A stretch of DNA of 64,000 bases from Prescottella sp. R16. GTDB taxonomy: Bacteria > Actinomycetota > Actinomycetes > Mycobacteriales > Mycobacteriaceae. The position numbers were made by a program, and so were the translations under genes. The notes beneath the pieces were generated by a model, which searched no databases, was not told the DNA's origin, and worked only from the letters and a program-made list of their open reading frames with translations. Location of the stretch: positions 3,224,001 to 3,288,000 of the forward strand of contig NZ_CP130943.1 of assembly GCF_030656875.1 (NCBI RefSeq). The letters are read 5' to 3'. Position 1 is the stretch's first letter. Every line of letters begins with the position of its first letter. Below, one piece after another: positions 47,320 to 55,891 of this stretch.

Positions 47320-48312
47320 GTGCACGCCCTGCTGATCGTCAACCCCAATGCGACGTCGACCACACCGGCCGGCCGCGACCTGCTCGCGCACGCGTTGTCG
47401 AGTCGGGTCCGGTTGACGGTGACACACACGACGCACCGCGGTCACGCCGCCGAACTGGCCGCCCGCGCCCGCACCGACGGAGTCGCGCTGATCATCGTGC
47501 ACGGCGGTGACGGCACCGTGAACGAGGTCGTCAACGGACTGCTCGGGGCGCCGCACCCGGTGTCGATGCGGTCGGTGCCGGCCGGGCCGATCCCGCTCGT
47601 CGCGGTGGTGCCGGGTGGTTCGGCGAACGTGTTCGCCCGCTCCCTCGGGATCGCGCCCGATCCGGTGGATGCGACCAATCAGCTGATCGATCTGCTGGCG
47701 GCGCGGCGGCGGCGCACGATCGGACTCGGGCACTGCGACAACCGCTGGTTCACGTTCAATGCGGGCATGGGCCTGGACGCCCAGGTGTGCGAGGCCGTCG
47801 ATCACGGGCGCAGCGCCGGGCAGGCCGTCACCCCGGCGCGGTACGTGCGGCACGCGGTGCGGGCGTTCTTCCGTGCCAAGCGTGCGGAGCCGACGCTGAC
47901 GGTCGAGGTGCGCGGCAGTCGGCCCGAGCCGTTCGACGGCGGCGAGCCCGAACCGTTCGTCGCCGACGGCGTCCACTACGCCTTCGTGTCGAACTCGACG
48001 CCGTGGACGTATCTGAACAAGCGTGAGGTGCACACGAACCCGGGGACGAGCTTCGACGGCGGGCTGGGCCTGTTCGCGATGCGCACGACGCGTGTCTTTG
48101 CCAGCTTGCGCGTCGTACGTCAACTACTCAGCACCGGATTATCACCTAAATCACATTCATTGATTCGATTCGACGACGTTTCCGATATCCGAATCCGCGC
48201 GAGTACACCGATCGGCCTTCAACTGGACGGCGACTATATCGGCCTGCGCTCCGACGTGACATTCACCGCAGTTCCGGATGCACTCACGGTCGTCGCACCG
48301 GACGCCTCCTGA
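47320..48312 (+). CDS. Diacylglycerol kinase-family lipid kinase (Rv3218-like)
   Basis: A 330-residue kinase of the DAGK/YegS fold. The start MHALLIVNPNAT, the nucleotide loop HGGDGTVNEVVNGLLG and VVPGGSANVFARSLGI are the family hallmarks. It would phosphorylate a lipid such as diacylglycerol or a glycolipid at the membrane. GTG at 47320. The last 200 bases are much more AT-rich than the rest and contain a TTA codon at 48139 and several TCA, AAA and ATT codons, unlike neighbouring genes. Confidence 0.87.
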   Translation: MHALLIVNPNATSTTPAGRDLLAHALSSRVRLTVTHTTHRGHAAELAARARTDGVALIIVHGGDGTVNEVVNGLLGAPHPVSMRSVPAGPIPLVAVVPGGSANVFARSLGIAPDPVDATNQLIDLLAARRRRTIGLGHCDNRWFTFNAGMGLDAQVCEAVDHGRSAGQAVTPARYVRHAVRAFFRAKRAEPTLTVEVRGSRPEPFDGGEPEPFVADGVHYAFVSNSTPWTYLNKREVHTNPGTSFDGGLGLFAMRTTRVFASLRVVRQLLSTGLSPKSHSLIRFDDVSDIRIRASTPIGLQLDGDYIGLRSDVTFTAVPDALTVVAPDAS

Positions 48313-48482
48313 GCCGATCCGGGCGGTCAAGGGCTACCAGATCGGGTCCCGGCGCAGGAACCGCCCCCCTTCACCACGCGAAACCGCTGGTGAGCACCAC
48401 AGACCGGCCATTCTGGATAGGATGCCCTAACCAAGTGAGCTTCCCCACGCTGTCGCCGGAACCTATTGACTTCTCCCTCGAT

Positions 48483-48498
48483 CGTGAAAGCATTCACA
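48483..48498. promoter_or_regulatory. CRP-like binding site upstream of whiB1
   Basis: CGTGAAAGCATTCACA matches the CRP/FNR pattern GTGA-N6-TCAC exactly, centred about 96 bases before the whiB1 start. In M. tuberculosis whiB1 is controlled by the cAMP receptor protein Rv3676 through two sites. A second half-site TTGTGA at 48539-48544 lies closer to the gene but lacks its partner. TTGACT at 48466-48471 may be a -35 box. The rest of the 274-base gap (48313-48586) shows nothing else clear. Confidence 0.65.
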
Positions 48499-48586
48499 AG
48501 TAACCGCGCTGAAACATGCAAGTAAGCGCCCCCTGAACTTGTGAATGCATATCGGTGCCGCGTGCACCCTGTTAAGGAGTAGAAGG

Positions 48587-48841
48587 ATGGACTGGCGCCA
48601 CAACGCAATCTGCCGCGACGAGGATCCCGAACTGTTCTTCCCCGTGGGAAACAGTGGCCCGGCCCTCGCGCAGATCGCCGACGCCAAGGTCGTGTGCAAC
48701 CGCTGCCCCGTGACGGCCGAGTGCCTGTCCTGGGCCCTCGAGTCCGGCCAGGACGCCGGCGTGTGGGGCGGCATGAGCGAGGACGAGCGTCGCGCACTCA
48801 AGCGCCGCAACGCCCGCACCCGCGCACGTACCGCGGTCTAG
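48587..48841 (+). CDS. whiB1: WhiB1 Fe-S, NO-responsive transcription factor
   Basis: An 84-residue WhiB protein nearly identical to mycobacterial WhiB1 (MDWRHNAICRDEDPELFFPV). Cluster ligands are C9, C37, C40 and C46; GVWGGMSEDERRALKRRNAR follows as the turn and DNA-binding end. WhiB1 binds sigma A, is essential in mycobacteria and reacts with nitric oxide. ATG at 48587 follows AAGGAG by 7 bases. The upstream CRP-like site suggests cAMP control. A strong terminator follows. Confidence 0.96.
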   Translation: MDWRHNAICRDEDPELFFPVGNSGPALAQIADAKVVCNRCPVTAECLSWALESGQDAGVWGGMSEDERRALKRRNARTRARTAV

Positions 48842-48853
48842 TCTCCACGGACT

Positions 48854-48898
48854 ACACGACGAGGGCCCGGCACCGTTGGTGCCGGGCCCTCGTCGTGT
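48854..48898. terminator. Bidirectional terminator between whiB1 and pdtaS
   Basis: A perfect 21-bp stem (48854-48874 with 48878-48898) and a 3-base loop, one of the strongest hairpins in the window. It starts 12 bases after the whiB1 stop and 49 bases from the convergent pdtaS stop, and can end both transcripts. Confidence 0.88.
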
Positions 48899-48946
48899 CG
48901 GTACCGGACGGCTTCGGTCCCGGACTGCGCCGGTGCACGATTCACA

Positions 48947-50464
48947 TCAGACGCGGGACGCCCTGCGCCCCAAGGGGACTCGCAGGATCGCATCGGTTCC
49001 GCCGCCCGTCGACGGGTGCAGACTCAACGATCCACCGAGTTCGGCGTCGACGAGGGTCCGCACGATCTGCAGTCCCAGCCGATCGGACTTCTCGAGACTG
49101 AAACCGTCCGGCAGGCCGTGCCCGTCGTCGTGGACGACGACGTCGAGCCAGCGGGCCGAACGTTCCGCCCGCAGGAACACCACGCCCTCCTCACCGGGGT
49201 CGAAGGCATGCTCGATCGAGTTCTGGACCAGTTCGGTCAGCACCATCACCAGCGGGGTGGCGCGTTCGGCGGCGAAGACACCGAGGCTGCCCTCGCGCCG
49301 GATCTTGATCGGCATGTTCACCGAGGCGACGTCGGAGAGGATCGGGACCAGCCGGTCCACCACCTCGTCGAGATCGACTTCCTCGTCCACCGACATCGAC
49401 AGGGTTTCGTGGACGAGCGCGATCGACGTCACCCGCCGCACCGACTCGGACAACGCCTGCCGGGCCTCCTCGTTGCCGGTGCGCCGGGCCTGCAACCGCA
49501 GCAGGGCCGCGACGGTCTGCAGGTTGTTCTTCACCCGGTGGTGGATCTCCCGGATCGTGGCGTCCTTGCTGAGCAGTGCGCGGTCCCGGCGTTTGACCTC
49601 GGTGACGTCCCGGACGACGACGGCGGCACCGACGACCTCCCCGCGCGGCACCAGGACGAGGGCCCGTAGCAGCACCGTCGCACCGCGTGCCTCGATCTCC
49701 ATGCGATGGCCGAGCCGGCCGGCGACGGTCCCGGCGATGTAGTCGGCCACCTCCTGCGACTCGAACGTGTCGGTGATCAGGTCGCGGGTCGTGGAGGCCA
49801 GATCCCGGCCCACCAGGTCGGTGTTGAGGCCCATCCGGTGGTACGCGGATTTCGCATTGGGGCTGGCGTAGACGACGCGCCCGTCGGGGTCGAGGCGGAT
49901 GAAACCATCGCCCGCGCGGGGGCTGGAGTTGGTGTCCGAGCGGGACTCCGGGTTGGGGAACGTGCCCTCGCTGATCATCTGGCACAGGTCGGCGGCGCAG
50001 TCGAGATACGCGATCTCGAGAGGGCTCTGGGCCCGCTGCTGCGCCAGGTTGGTGTCGCGGCTCAGGACGGCGATCACCGCGCCCTCGTGCCGGACCGGGA
50101 CCGCTTCGCGGCGCAGGGGGGTGCCGTCGCGCCAGGCCGGGTCGACGGCGGTGACGATCTCACCCTCGAGGAGGGCTTCGAGAACGTGCGGATGCTCGGA
50201 TTCGGAGACGACCGTCCCGACGGCGTCCTCAGGGAAGGCCGTGGACGCCGTCGTCGGACGACACTGGGCGACGCACACGACGGTCACCGGATCGGATGCG
50301 GCGGCTCCCGCCTCGTCGTGATGCTCGGTCGGCACCCACAGCAGGACGTCGGCGAAGGACAGGTCCGCGAGGAGCTGCCATTCGCCCACCACCTGCTGCA
50401 GGTGGTCGACCGCGGCGCCGGGGAGGTCGGTGTGCTCGGCGAGCAGATCACTCAGTGTCGACAC
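48947..50464 (-). CDS. pdtaS: PdtaS-like cytosolic sensor histidine kinase
   Basis: A 505-residue soluble kinase: N-terminal GAF-like domain (to about 165), PAS domain (about 185-290), then a HisKA_2 dimerisation helix with IREIHHRVKNNLQTVAALL (His pair at 308-309) and an HATPase domain with LTELVQNSIEHAFDPG and VVHDDGHGLPDG. It corresponds to Rv3220c, partner of the RNA-binding ANTAR regulator PdtaR, which is encoded elsewhere. No membrane segment is present. GTG at 50464 follows GGAGG by 8 bases, 28 bases after the biotinyl protein gene. Confidence 0.92.
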   Translation of the reverse strand: MSTLSDLLAEHTDLPGAAVDHLQQVVGEWQLLADLSFADVLLWVPTEHHDEAGAAASDPVTVVCVAQCRPTTASTAFPEDAVGTVVSESEHPHVLEALLEGEIVTAVDPAWRDGTPLRREAVPVRHEGAVIAVLSRDTNLAQQRAQSPLEIAYLDCAADLCQMISEGTFPNPESRSDTNSSPRAGDGFIRLDPDGRVVYASPNAKSAYHRMGLNTDLVGRDLASTTRDLITDTFESQEVADYIAGTVAGRLGHRMEIEARGATVLLRALVLVPRGEVVGAAVVVRDVTEVKRRDRALLSKDATIREIHHRVKNNLQTVAALLRLQARRTGNEEARQALSESVRRVTSIALVHETLSMSVDEEVDLDEVVDRLVPILSDVASVNMPIKIRREGSLGVFAAERATPLVMVLTELVQNSIEHAFDPGEEGVVFLRAERSARWLDVVVHDDGHGLPDGFSLEKSDRLGLQIVRTLVDAELGGSLSLHPSTGGGTDAILRVPLGRRASRV

Positions 50465-50492
50465 GAACCGGCCTCCGCTCGTCGCCTCGAAT

Positions 50493-50708
50493 TCAGCTGA
50501 TGACGGCGATCAGGTCGCCCTGCTGGATGACGTCGCCGACCTTCACGTCCACGGTGGTGACCGTGCCCGCCGCCTCGGCCAGCACCGGAATCTCCATCTT
50601 CATCGACTCGAGGATCACCAGGGTGTCGCCCTCGTTCACCTCGTCACCGGCGTTCACAACCACCTGGTAGACGGTCGAAACCATTTCGGCGCGCACATCT
50701 TCTGCCAC
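50493..50708 (-). CDS. Biotinylated protein TB7.3-like
   Basis: A 71-residue biotinyl/lipoyl domain with the biotin lysine K37 in ESMKMEIPV and an end of VGDVIQQGDLIAVIS. It is the same as Rv3221c (TB7.3), a free-standing biotinyl domain. Such a domain serves as a carrier for a biotin-dependent carboxylase, but its partner here is unknown. GTG at 50708 has GAGG 6 bases upstream. Likely cotranscribed with pdtaS. Confidence 0.92.
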   Translation of the reverse strand: MAEDVRAEMVSTVYQVVVNAGDEVNEGDTLVILESMKMEIPVLAEAAGTVTTVDVKVGDVIQQGDLIAVIS

Positions 50709-50816
50709 AGGGAACCTCACTCTTCGCGGACGGTCGCGGACCAGCCAATGGAACCACAGCCAACCACACGTGAAACACTGGGACGAACCGAGTTCACACA
50801 CCGAAAGGAGCTACTC

Positions 50817-50891
50817 ATGGGTAAGCGTGGCCGTAAGAAGCGCAGTCGTAAGGGCAGTGCCGCCAACCACGGCAAGCGTCCCAACGCCTGA
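50817..50891 (+). CDS. 50S ribosomal protein bL37
   Basis: A 24-residue, very basic peptide MGKRGRKKRSRKGSAANHGK plus RPNA. It matches the mycobacterial ribosomal protein bL37 found in ribosome structures and is too short for most gene finders. ATG at 50817 follows AAAGGAG at about 7 bases. It diverges from the TB7.3 gene and is followed by a terminator. Confidence 0.85.
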   Translation: MGKRGRKKRSRKGSAANHGKRPNA

Positions 50892-50908
50892 GACGCCTGA
50901 CGTACGAA

Positions 50909-50945
50909 ACGGGGGCCGGTGAGCACAGCGCTCACCGGCCCCCGT
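50909..50945. terminator. Bidirectional terminator between bL37 and rshA
   Basis: A perfect 16-bp stem (50909-50924 and 50930-50945) with a 5-base loop, 17 bases after the bL37 stop and 30 bases from the convergent rshA stop. Confidence 0.85.
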
Positions 50946-50975
50946 CCGCGTTCCGGGCCGTCGACCGGTTGCCGG

Positions 50976-51251
50976 TCAGTCGTCGGTTTCGGCGAGGATG
51001 ACGGTGTGCCGGATCTGGATCGACAGCCGTTCCCGCAGCCCGTCCGGCGCATGCTCGCCACCACATTTGCGACCGATGAGACTCTTGACCTTCTCCTCGA
51101 TCCCGTACGCCGCGAAGCACGCCCCGCACGTGTCGAGATGATGCTGGATCCGGGCCCGTGAATGCTCGTCGCATTCCCGGTCGAGGAGCAGCCACACGTC
51201 CGCGATCACCGCCGAGCAGTCCAGTTGCTCGAATTCGTTCTCCCCGGTCAC
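50976..51251 (-). CDS. rshA: RshA, zinc-type redox-sensing anti-sigma factor of SigH
   Basis: A 91-residue ZAS anti-sigma protein. The motif HHLDTCGAC provides His38, Cys42 and Cys45 (H-x3-C-x2-C), and further cysteines at 12, 27 and 63 may take part in disulfide switching. In mycobacteria RshA holds SigH until oxidation or heat breaks the complex. GTG at 51251 overlaps the sigH stop as GTGA, so the two are made in fixed ratio. Confidence 0.9.
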   Translation of the reverse strand: MTGENEFEQLDCSAVIADVWLLLDRECDEHSRARIQHHLDTCGACFAAYGIEEKVKSLIGRKCGGEHAPDGLRERLSIQIRHTVILAETDD

Positions 51252-51889
51252 CGGGTAACCTCCTGCTCCGCTGTTGCCCCGCGGTTGAATCCACGTTCCT
51301 TGGCGACGTCCGCGAGCAGGCCGCGCAACTGTTTGCGCCCGCGGTGCAGCCGCGACATGACCGTCCCGATGGGCGTGCCCATGATCTCGGCGATCTCCTT
51401 GTACGGGAAGCCCTCGACGTCGGCGTAGTACACCGCCATCCGGAACTCCTCGGGCAGCTCCTGCAGGGCCGCCTTGATGTCCTCGTCGGGCAGCGCGTCG
51501 AGCGCCTCGACCTCGGCCGACCGCAGACCGGTGGACGTGTGCTCGGCTGTCGCGGCGAGCTGCCAGTCGGTGATCTCGTCGGTCGGATACTGCGCGGGCT
51601 GCCGCTGCTTCTTGCGGTACGAGTTGATGTACGTGTTGGTGAGAATCCGGTACAGCCAGGCCTTGAGGTTGGTGCCCGCCTTGAAGGACCGGAACGCCGA
51701 ATACGCCTTGACGTACGTCTCCTGCACCAGATCCTCGGCGTCGGCCGGGTTCCGGGTCATCCGCAGCGCGGCCCCGTACAGCTGATCGAGCAGCGGCAGG
51801 GCGTCCCGCTCGAACCGCGCCGTCAACTGCTCGTCGGTCTCCGGCCTGTCGCCTGCGGGGTCCTCCCCAGGTTCGTGGTCGCCTCGCAC
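51248..51889 (-). CDS. sigH: ECF sigma factor SigH
   Basis: A 213-residue ECF sigma factor very close to Rv3223c. Region 2 contains [20 protein letters not shown] and region 4 ends with [24 protein letters not shown]. SigH directs the response to heat and thiol oxidation (thioredoxin, mycothiol genes). GTG at 51889 has GAAGGGA about 6 bases upstream. Its promoter upstream matches SigH sites, which implies autoactivation. Confidence 0.94.
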   Translation of the reverse strand: MRGDHEPGEDPAGDRPETDEQLTARFERDALPLLDQLYGAALRMTRNPADAEDLVQETYVKAYSAFRSFKAGTNLKAWLYRILTNTYINSYRKKQRQPAQYPTDEITDWQLAATAEHTSTGLRSAEVEALDALPDEDIKAALQELPEEFRMAVYYADVEGFPYKEIAEIMGTPIGTVMSRLHRGRKQLRGLLADVAKERGFNRGATAEQEVTR

Positions 51890-52018
51890 ACCGATCCCTT
51901 CGCTTGCCGTAGGGATCAAGGCTACCGCCGCCACCGGCTCGTCCACCGGACGAACACGTTCGGGACACAACACCGTCACGCCACCACTTCCCTTCACCAC
52001 AGGCCTGCGGCAGTGTTC

Positions 52019-52045
52019 AACAGCGCGCGGGCACGTCGTGTTCCC
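52019..52045 (-). promoter_or_regulatory. SigH-type autoregulatory promoter
   Basis: On the minus strand GGGAACA (52039-52045) is followed after 17 bases by GTT (52019-52021). This fits the known SigH promoter form GGAAC/T with GTT at -10. It lies 130 bases before sigH and 31 bases from the divergent ybaK start, so it may influence both. Confidence 0.75.
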
Positions 52046-52075
52046 GGCGGGCGGTCTCTCGTAGAGTTCCGGGTC

Positions 52076-52570
52076 ATGGCCGGAACCTCGACACCCGCGA
52101 CGAAACTGCTCGACAAGGAGAAGGTGGCACACCGTGTCCACTCCTACGATCACGATGCGCGGGCCGCGTCGTACGGCGGTGAGGCCGTCGACTCGCTGGC
52201 CGGGGTGCTCGGGGTGCAGCCGGCCCAGATCTTCAAGACCCTCGTGATCAAGACCGACACCGGCAAGCTCGCGGTCGCGGTGCTGCCGGTGCCGTCGAAA
52301 CTGTCCCTCAAGGCGGCCGCGGCGGCGGTCGGCGCGGGCAAGGCCGTCATGGCCGAGCAGGCCGACGCCGAACGCTCCACCGGCTACGTCCTCGGCGGCA
52401 TCTCCCCGCTCGGGCAACGCAAACGGCTGCCGACGGTGATCGACGCGTCCGCCCTGGAATGGGATCGGGTGCTGTGCAGCGCCGGCCGCCGCGGCCTCGA
52501 GATCGAGGTGGCGCCGCAGGACCTGGTGCGACTCACCGGCGGCATCGTCGCCGCCGTGACCGCCGGCTGA
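52076..52570 (+). CDS. ybaK: YbaK-type Cys-tRNA(Pro) deacylase
   Basis: A 164-residue editing-domain protein ([40 protein letters not shown]; the conserved lysine in [25 protein letters not shown]). YbaK removes cysteine wrongly attached to tRNA-Pro. ATG at 52076; ribosome site weak (CCGGG). The stop codon lies within the first copy of a 26-bp tandem repeat. Confidence 0.9.
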   Translation: MAGTSTPATKLLDKEKVAHRVHSYDHDARAASYGGEAVDSLAGVLGVQPAQIFKTLVIKTDTGKLAVAVLPVPSKLSLKAAAAAVGAGKAVMAEQADAERSTGYVLGGISPLGQRKRLPTVIDASALEWDRVLCSAGRRGLEIEVAPQDLVRLTGGIVAAVTAG

Positions 52571-52649
52571 GCCGGCAATCGGACTCAGGCGGCTGAGCCG
52601 GCAATCGGACTCAGGCGGCTGAGCCGGCAATCGGACTCAGGCGGCTGAG
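52565..52649. repeat. 26-bp tandem repeat, 3.3 copies, over the ybaK stop codon
   Basis: The unit starts GGCTGAGCCGGCAATC and ends GGACTCAGGC; three identical copies lie at 52565-52590, 52591-52616 and 52617-52642, with a fourth partial one to 52649. The ybaK TGA is in the first copy. Each unit contains CTGAG and CTCAG, so each can form a small hairpin; the array may act in termination, and its perfect identity suggests recent expansion. Confidence 0.95.
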
Positions 52650-52720
52650 GGGAATCAGTAGCCGAGTACCGCTGTTGCCTCTCGGGAAGATCATTCGACG
52701 AACGAAAGACGGTGTCCGTC

Positions 52721-53737
52721 ATGCCCGGCCTCGCGCTGCCCCTGTCCATCCTCGATCTGGCGTACATCGGGTCGGGTGAGACGGTGGCCGACAGTTTCCG
52801 GTCGAGTGTGGAGATGGCGCGTAATGCGGAGCGGTGGGGATATCACCGGATCTGGTACGCAGAGCACCACAACATGCCGTCGATCGCGTCGTCGGCGACG
52901 AGTGTGCTGATCGCGCACGTCGCGGCGCACACGGAACGGATCCGGCTCGGGTCGGGCGGGATCATGCTGCCCAACCATTCACCGCTCACGATCGCCGAAC
53001 AGTTCGGCACGCTCGCCGAACTGCATCCGGGGCGCATCGATCTGGGTCTGGGCCGGGCGCCGGGCACCGATCAGCCGACGATGCGGGCCCTGCGCCGCGA
53101 CCCGAGTGCCGCCGACTCGTTCCCGCAGGACGTGCTCGAACTGCAGGGGTATCTGGCGGGGGCGTCCCGCATTCCCGGGGTCGCCGCGATTCCCGGTGCG
53201 GGTACGCACGTGCCGCTGTACGTGCTCGGTTCGTCACTGTTCGGGGCGCAACTGGCGGCGGCCCTCGGGTTGCCGTACGCGTTCGCCTCGCACTTCGCCC
53301 CGGATGCCCTGCACGACGCGATCGCCGTCTACCGGCGCGACTTCCGCCCGTCCGCGCAGCTCGCCGAGCCGTACGTGATCGCCGCGGTCAACGTCATCGC
53401 CGCCGATACCGCCGCCGAAGCACACCGGATCCTCGAACAGACCGAACGCACCCGCGTCGAACGGTTCCTGGGCCGCGGTCGCACCTTCACCGACGAGGAG
53501 ATCGACATGCTCCTCGAGGCGCCCGCCGGCCGCCAGGTGCTCGCCATGATGCGCTACACCGCCGTCGGCACCCCCGACACCGTCCACGACTACCTCGCCG
53601 CCTTCGCCGAACGCACCGGCGCCGACGAACTCATGATCGTGTCGTCCGCCTCCGAACGGAACGCCTGGATGCGGTCCCTCGAACTGGTGGCCGAGGTGGC
53701 CGGCCTCGGTGACCGTCCCACCGTCACAGCAGACTGA
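52721..53737 (+). CDS. LLM-class flavin-dependent oxidoreductase
   Basis: A 338-residue luciferase-like monooxygenase of the short YhbW-like group ([65 protein letters not shown]). These TIM-barrel enzymes use reduced FMN or F420; which one cannot be told. ATG 52721 has GGTG 8 bases upstream; the GTG at 52712 is an alternative. It overlaps the convergent SRAP gene by 14 bases. Confidence 0.87.
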   Translation: MPGLALPLSILDLAYIGSGETVADSFRSSVEMARNAERWGYHRIWYAEHHNMPSIASSATSVLIAHVAAHTERIRLGSGGIMLPNHSPLTIAEQFGTLAELHPGRIDLGLGRAPGTDQPTMRALRRDPSAADSFPQDVLELQGYLAGASRIPGVAAIPGAGTHVPLYVLGSSLFGAQLAAALGLPYAFASHFAPDALHDAIAVYRRDFRPSAQLAEPYVIAAVNVIAADTAAEAHRILEQTERTRVERFLGRGRTFTDEEIDMLLEAPAGRQVLAMMRYTAVGTPDTVHDYLAAFAERTGADELMIVSSASERNAWMRSLELVAEVAGLGDRPTVTAD

Positions 53738-54485
53738 TCTGCTCCCCGGCCCGTTCGCCGTCGTCGGGGGCCAGCAGGTCGGGCCCGTTGTTGCGGACGC
53801 TGTTCACTTTCGGGGAGACGCGTCGGATCTCGACGGCGGCGACCGCTTCGAGGCTGGGACGGATGAGATCCGGGTGTCCGAGGCTGTCCGGGTCGAGCCA
53901 CGCGTCCCACCGGTCGGGCGGCAGGATCAGCGGCATCCGCTCGTGCACGTTCGCCAACTGGTCCACCGAATCGGTCGTCAGGATCGTCGTCGACAGCAGC
54001 GGCGGATCGGTGGGCGCCTTCGGGTCGTGCCACACCGACCACAGTCCCGCCATGAAGATCCGCTGCCCGTCACCGCGGGACATGTAGTACGGCACCTTGA
54101 CGGCTCTACCGGCCGTGTCCCCGGGGGCCGGCTCGGTCTGCCACTCGTACCAGCCGTCCATCGGGACCAGGCAGCGTTTGTGCCGCAGCGACGTCCGGAA
54201 CGACGGTTTCGTGGCCACCGTCTCGGAACGCGCGTTGAACAACGGGGCACTCCTGCCGGGATCCTTCGCGTACGCCGGCACCAGCCCCCACCGCATCCGC
54301 CGGATCCGGCGCCGTACCGGGCTGTCGGCGTCGCCGTGGTCGTGGCGGGCGACCACGGTGAGGACACCCGTCGTCGGCGCCACGTTGTAGTTCGCCGATT
54401 CCACCGGCTCCCCCGTCTCGTTCACCGCGTCGAGTTCGACGGCGAGGGCCGCCGGGTCGGCCGTCGTCGCATACCTGCCGCACAT
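53724..54485 (-). CDS. SRAP/YedK-HMCES-like abasic-site protein (Rv3226c-like)
   Basis: A 253-residue SRAP protein beginning MCGRYATT. After removal of Met, Cys2 forms a covalent thiazolidine with abasic sites in single-stranded DNA. Other family residues are visible in [23 protein letters not shown] and HERMPLILP. It protects ssDNA at replication forks. ATG at 54485 has AGGGAG about 9 bases upstream. It is divergent from aroA. Confidence 0.92.
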   Translation of the reverse strand: MCGRYATTADPAALAVELDAVNETGEPVESANYNVAPTTGVLTVVARHDHGDADSPVRRRIRRMRWGLVPAYAKDPGRSAPLFNARSETVATKPSFRTSLRHKRCLVPMDGWYEWQTEPAPGDTAGRAVKVPYYMSRGDGQRIFMAGLWSVWHDPKAPTDPPLLSTTILTTDSVDQLANVHERMPLILPPDRWDAWLDPDSLGHPDLIRPSLEAVAAVEIRRVSPKVNSVRNNGPDLLAPDDGERAGEQISLL

Positions 54486-54571
54486 GTCCGCCAGCTCCCT
54501 TCGCACCGGATGTCCCCTCCCATGCTGGCACGGTTGCCGCGGCCCGCTCACGCATAGGAGAAGATGGACGG

Positions 54572-55891
54572 GTGAGCCCTGACATCCTGTGGAGAGCGCC
54601 CCGAGCCGAACATCCCGTCGACGCGTCGGTGACGCTGCCCGGATCGAAGTCGATCACCAACCGAGCCCTCGTACTGGCGGCGCTCGCGTCCGGGCCGTCG
54701 ACGATCACCGGGACGCTGCGCAGCCGCGACACCGACCTCATGATCGACGGCCTGCGCGCGCTCGGCGCCACGATCACCGAGGTCGACGGCGACCCGACCA
54801 CCTTGCGGATCGCCCCCGCCCCCCTGCACGGCGGCACGATCGACTGTGGTCTCGCCGGCACCGTGATGCGGTTCCTGCCGCCCCTCGCCGCCCTCGCCGC
54901 CGGCACCGTCACCGTCGACGGCGACGAGCAGGCCCGCCACCGGCCGATGGGCACCATCCTCGAGGCGCTGCGCGGACTCGGTGCCGACATCGACGGCGAC
55001 ACCCTCCCCTTCACCGTCCACGGCCGCGGCGGGCTGCGCGGCGGCACCGTCACCGTCGACGCGTCCGGATCGTCGCAGTTCGTGTCCGGGCTGCTGCTGT
55101 CCGCGGCCCGCTTCGACGACGGGGTCACCGTCCGGCACCTCGGCGGGCCGCTGCCGTCGATGCCGCACATCGACATGACCGTCGAGATGCTCCGCGACGC
55201 CGGGGTCACGGTCCTCACCCCCGGCGAGAGCGGCGAGGCCGACACGTGGAAGGTGTTGCCGGGCAGTATTTCCCCCGTGGACTGGGCAATCGAGCCCGAC
55301 CTGTCGAACGCGACCCCGTTCCTCGCCGCGGCCGCCGTCACCGGCGGCACCGTGCGGGTGCCGCTGTGGCCATCGCGCACCACCCAGCCGGGCGACGCGA
55401 TCCGCGGCATCCTCACCGACATGGGCGCGACCGTCGACCTGGCCGACGGCGTCCTGACGGTGACCGGGCCGAAGACGTTGCGCGGCATCGACATCGACCT
55501 GCACGACGTCGGCGAGCTCACCCCCACCGTCGCGGCGCTCGCGGCGGTCGCGGACGGCCCGTCGGTGCTGCGCGGCATCGCACACCTGCGCGGCCACGAG
55601 ACCGACCGGCTCGCCGCGCTCGCCACCGAGATCGGCAAACTCGGCGGCGCGGTCACCGAAACCGACGACGGTCTGCACATCGAACCGCGTCCCCTCCACG
55701 GCGGGCAGTGGCACTCCTACGCCGACCACCGGATGGCGACCGCCGGCGCGATCCTCGGCCTCGCCGTCGACGGCGTCGACGTGCAGGACGTCGGCACCAC
55801 CGCCAAGACCCTGCCCGGTTTCGAGAACCTGTGGGCCGCGATGCTGAACGAGACGAGGACCGCGGCCACCGAGCAGGGGGCACGACCCTGA
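54572..55891 (+). CDS. aroA: 3-phosphoshikimate 1-carboxyvinyltransferase (EPSP synthase) AroA
   Basis: A 439-residue enzyme of the shikimate path joining shikimate-3-phosphate and PEP. Motifs: [18 protein letters not shown] near the start, [25 protein letters not shown] (PEP-binding arginines), [10 protein letters not shown], and [17 protein letters not shown] near the end. GTG at 54572, with AGGAG about 11 bases upstream. The next gene, rsgA, overlaps its stop. Confidence 0.95.
   Translation: MSPDILWRAPRAEHPVDASVTLPGSKSITNRALVLAALASGPSTITGTLRSRDTDLMIDGLRALGATITEVDGDPTTLRIAPAPLHGGTIDCGLAGTVMRFLPPLAALAAGTVTVDGDEQARHRPMGTILEALRGLGADIDGDTLPFTVHGRGGLRGGTVTVDASGSSQFVSGLLLSAARFDDGVTVRHLGGPLPSMPHIDMTVEMLRDAGVTVLTPGESGEADTWKVLPGSISPVDWAIEPDLSNATPFLAAAAVTGGTVRVPLWPSRTTQPGDAIRGILTDMGATVDLADGVLTVTGPKTLRGIDIDLHDVGELTPTVAALAAVADGPSVLRGIAHLRGHETDRLAALATEIGKLGGAVTETDDGLHIEPRPLHGGQWHSYADHRMATAGAILGLAVDGVDVQDVGTTAKTLPGFENLWAAMLNETRTAATEQGARP

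Noticed and set aside
48539-48554. Second CRP site before whiB1
   Set aside because: Only the left half TTGTGA is present; the right half is not TCAC-like.
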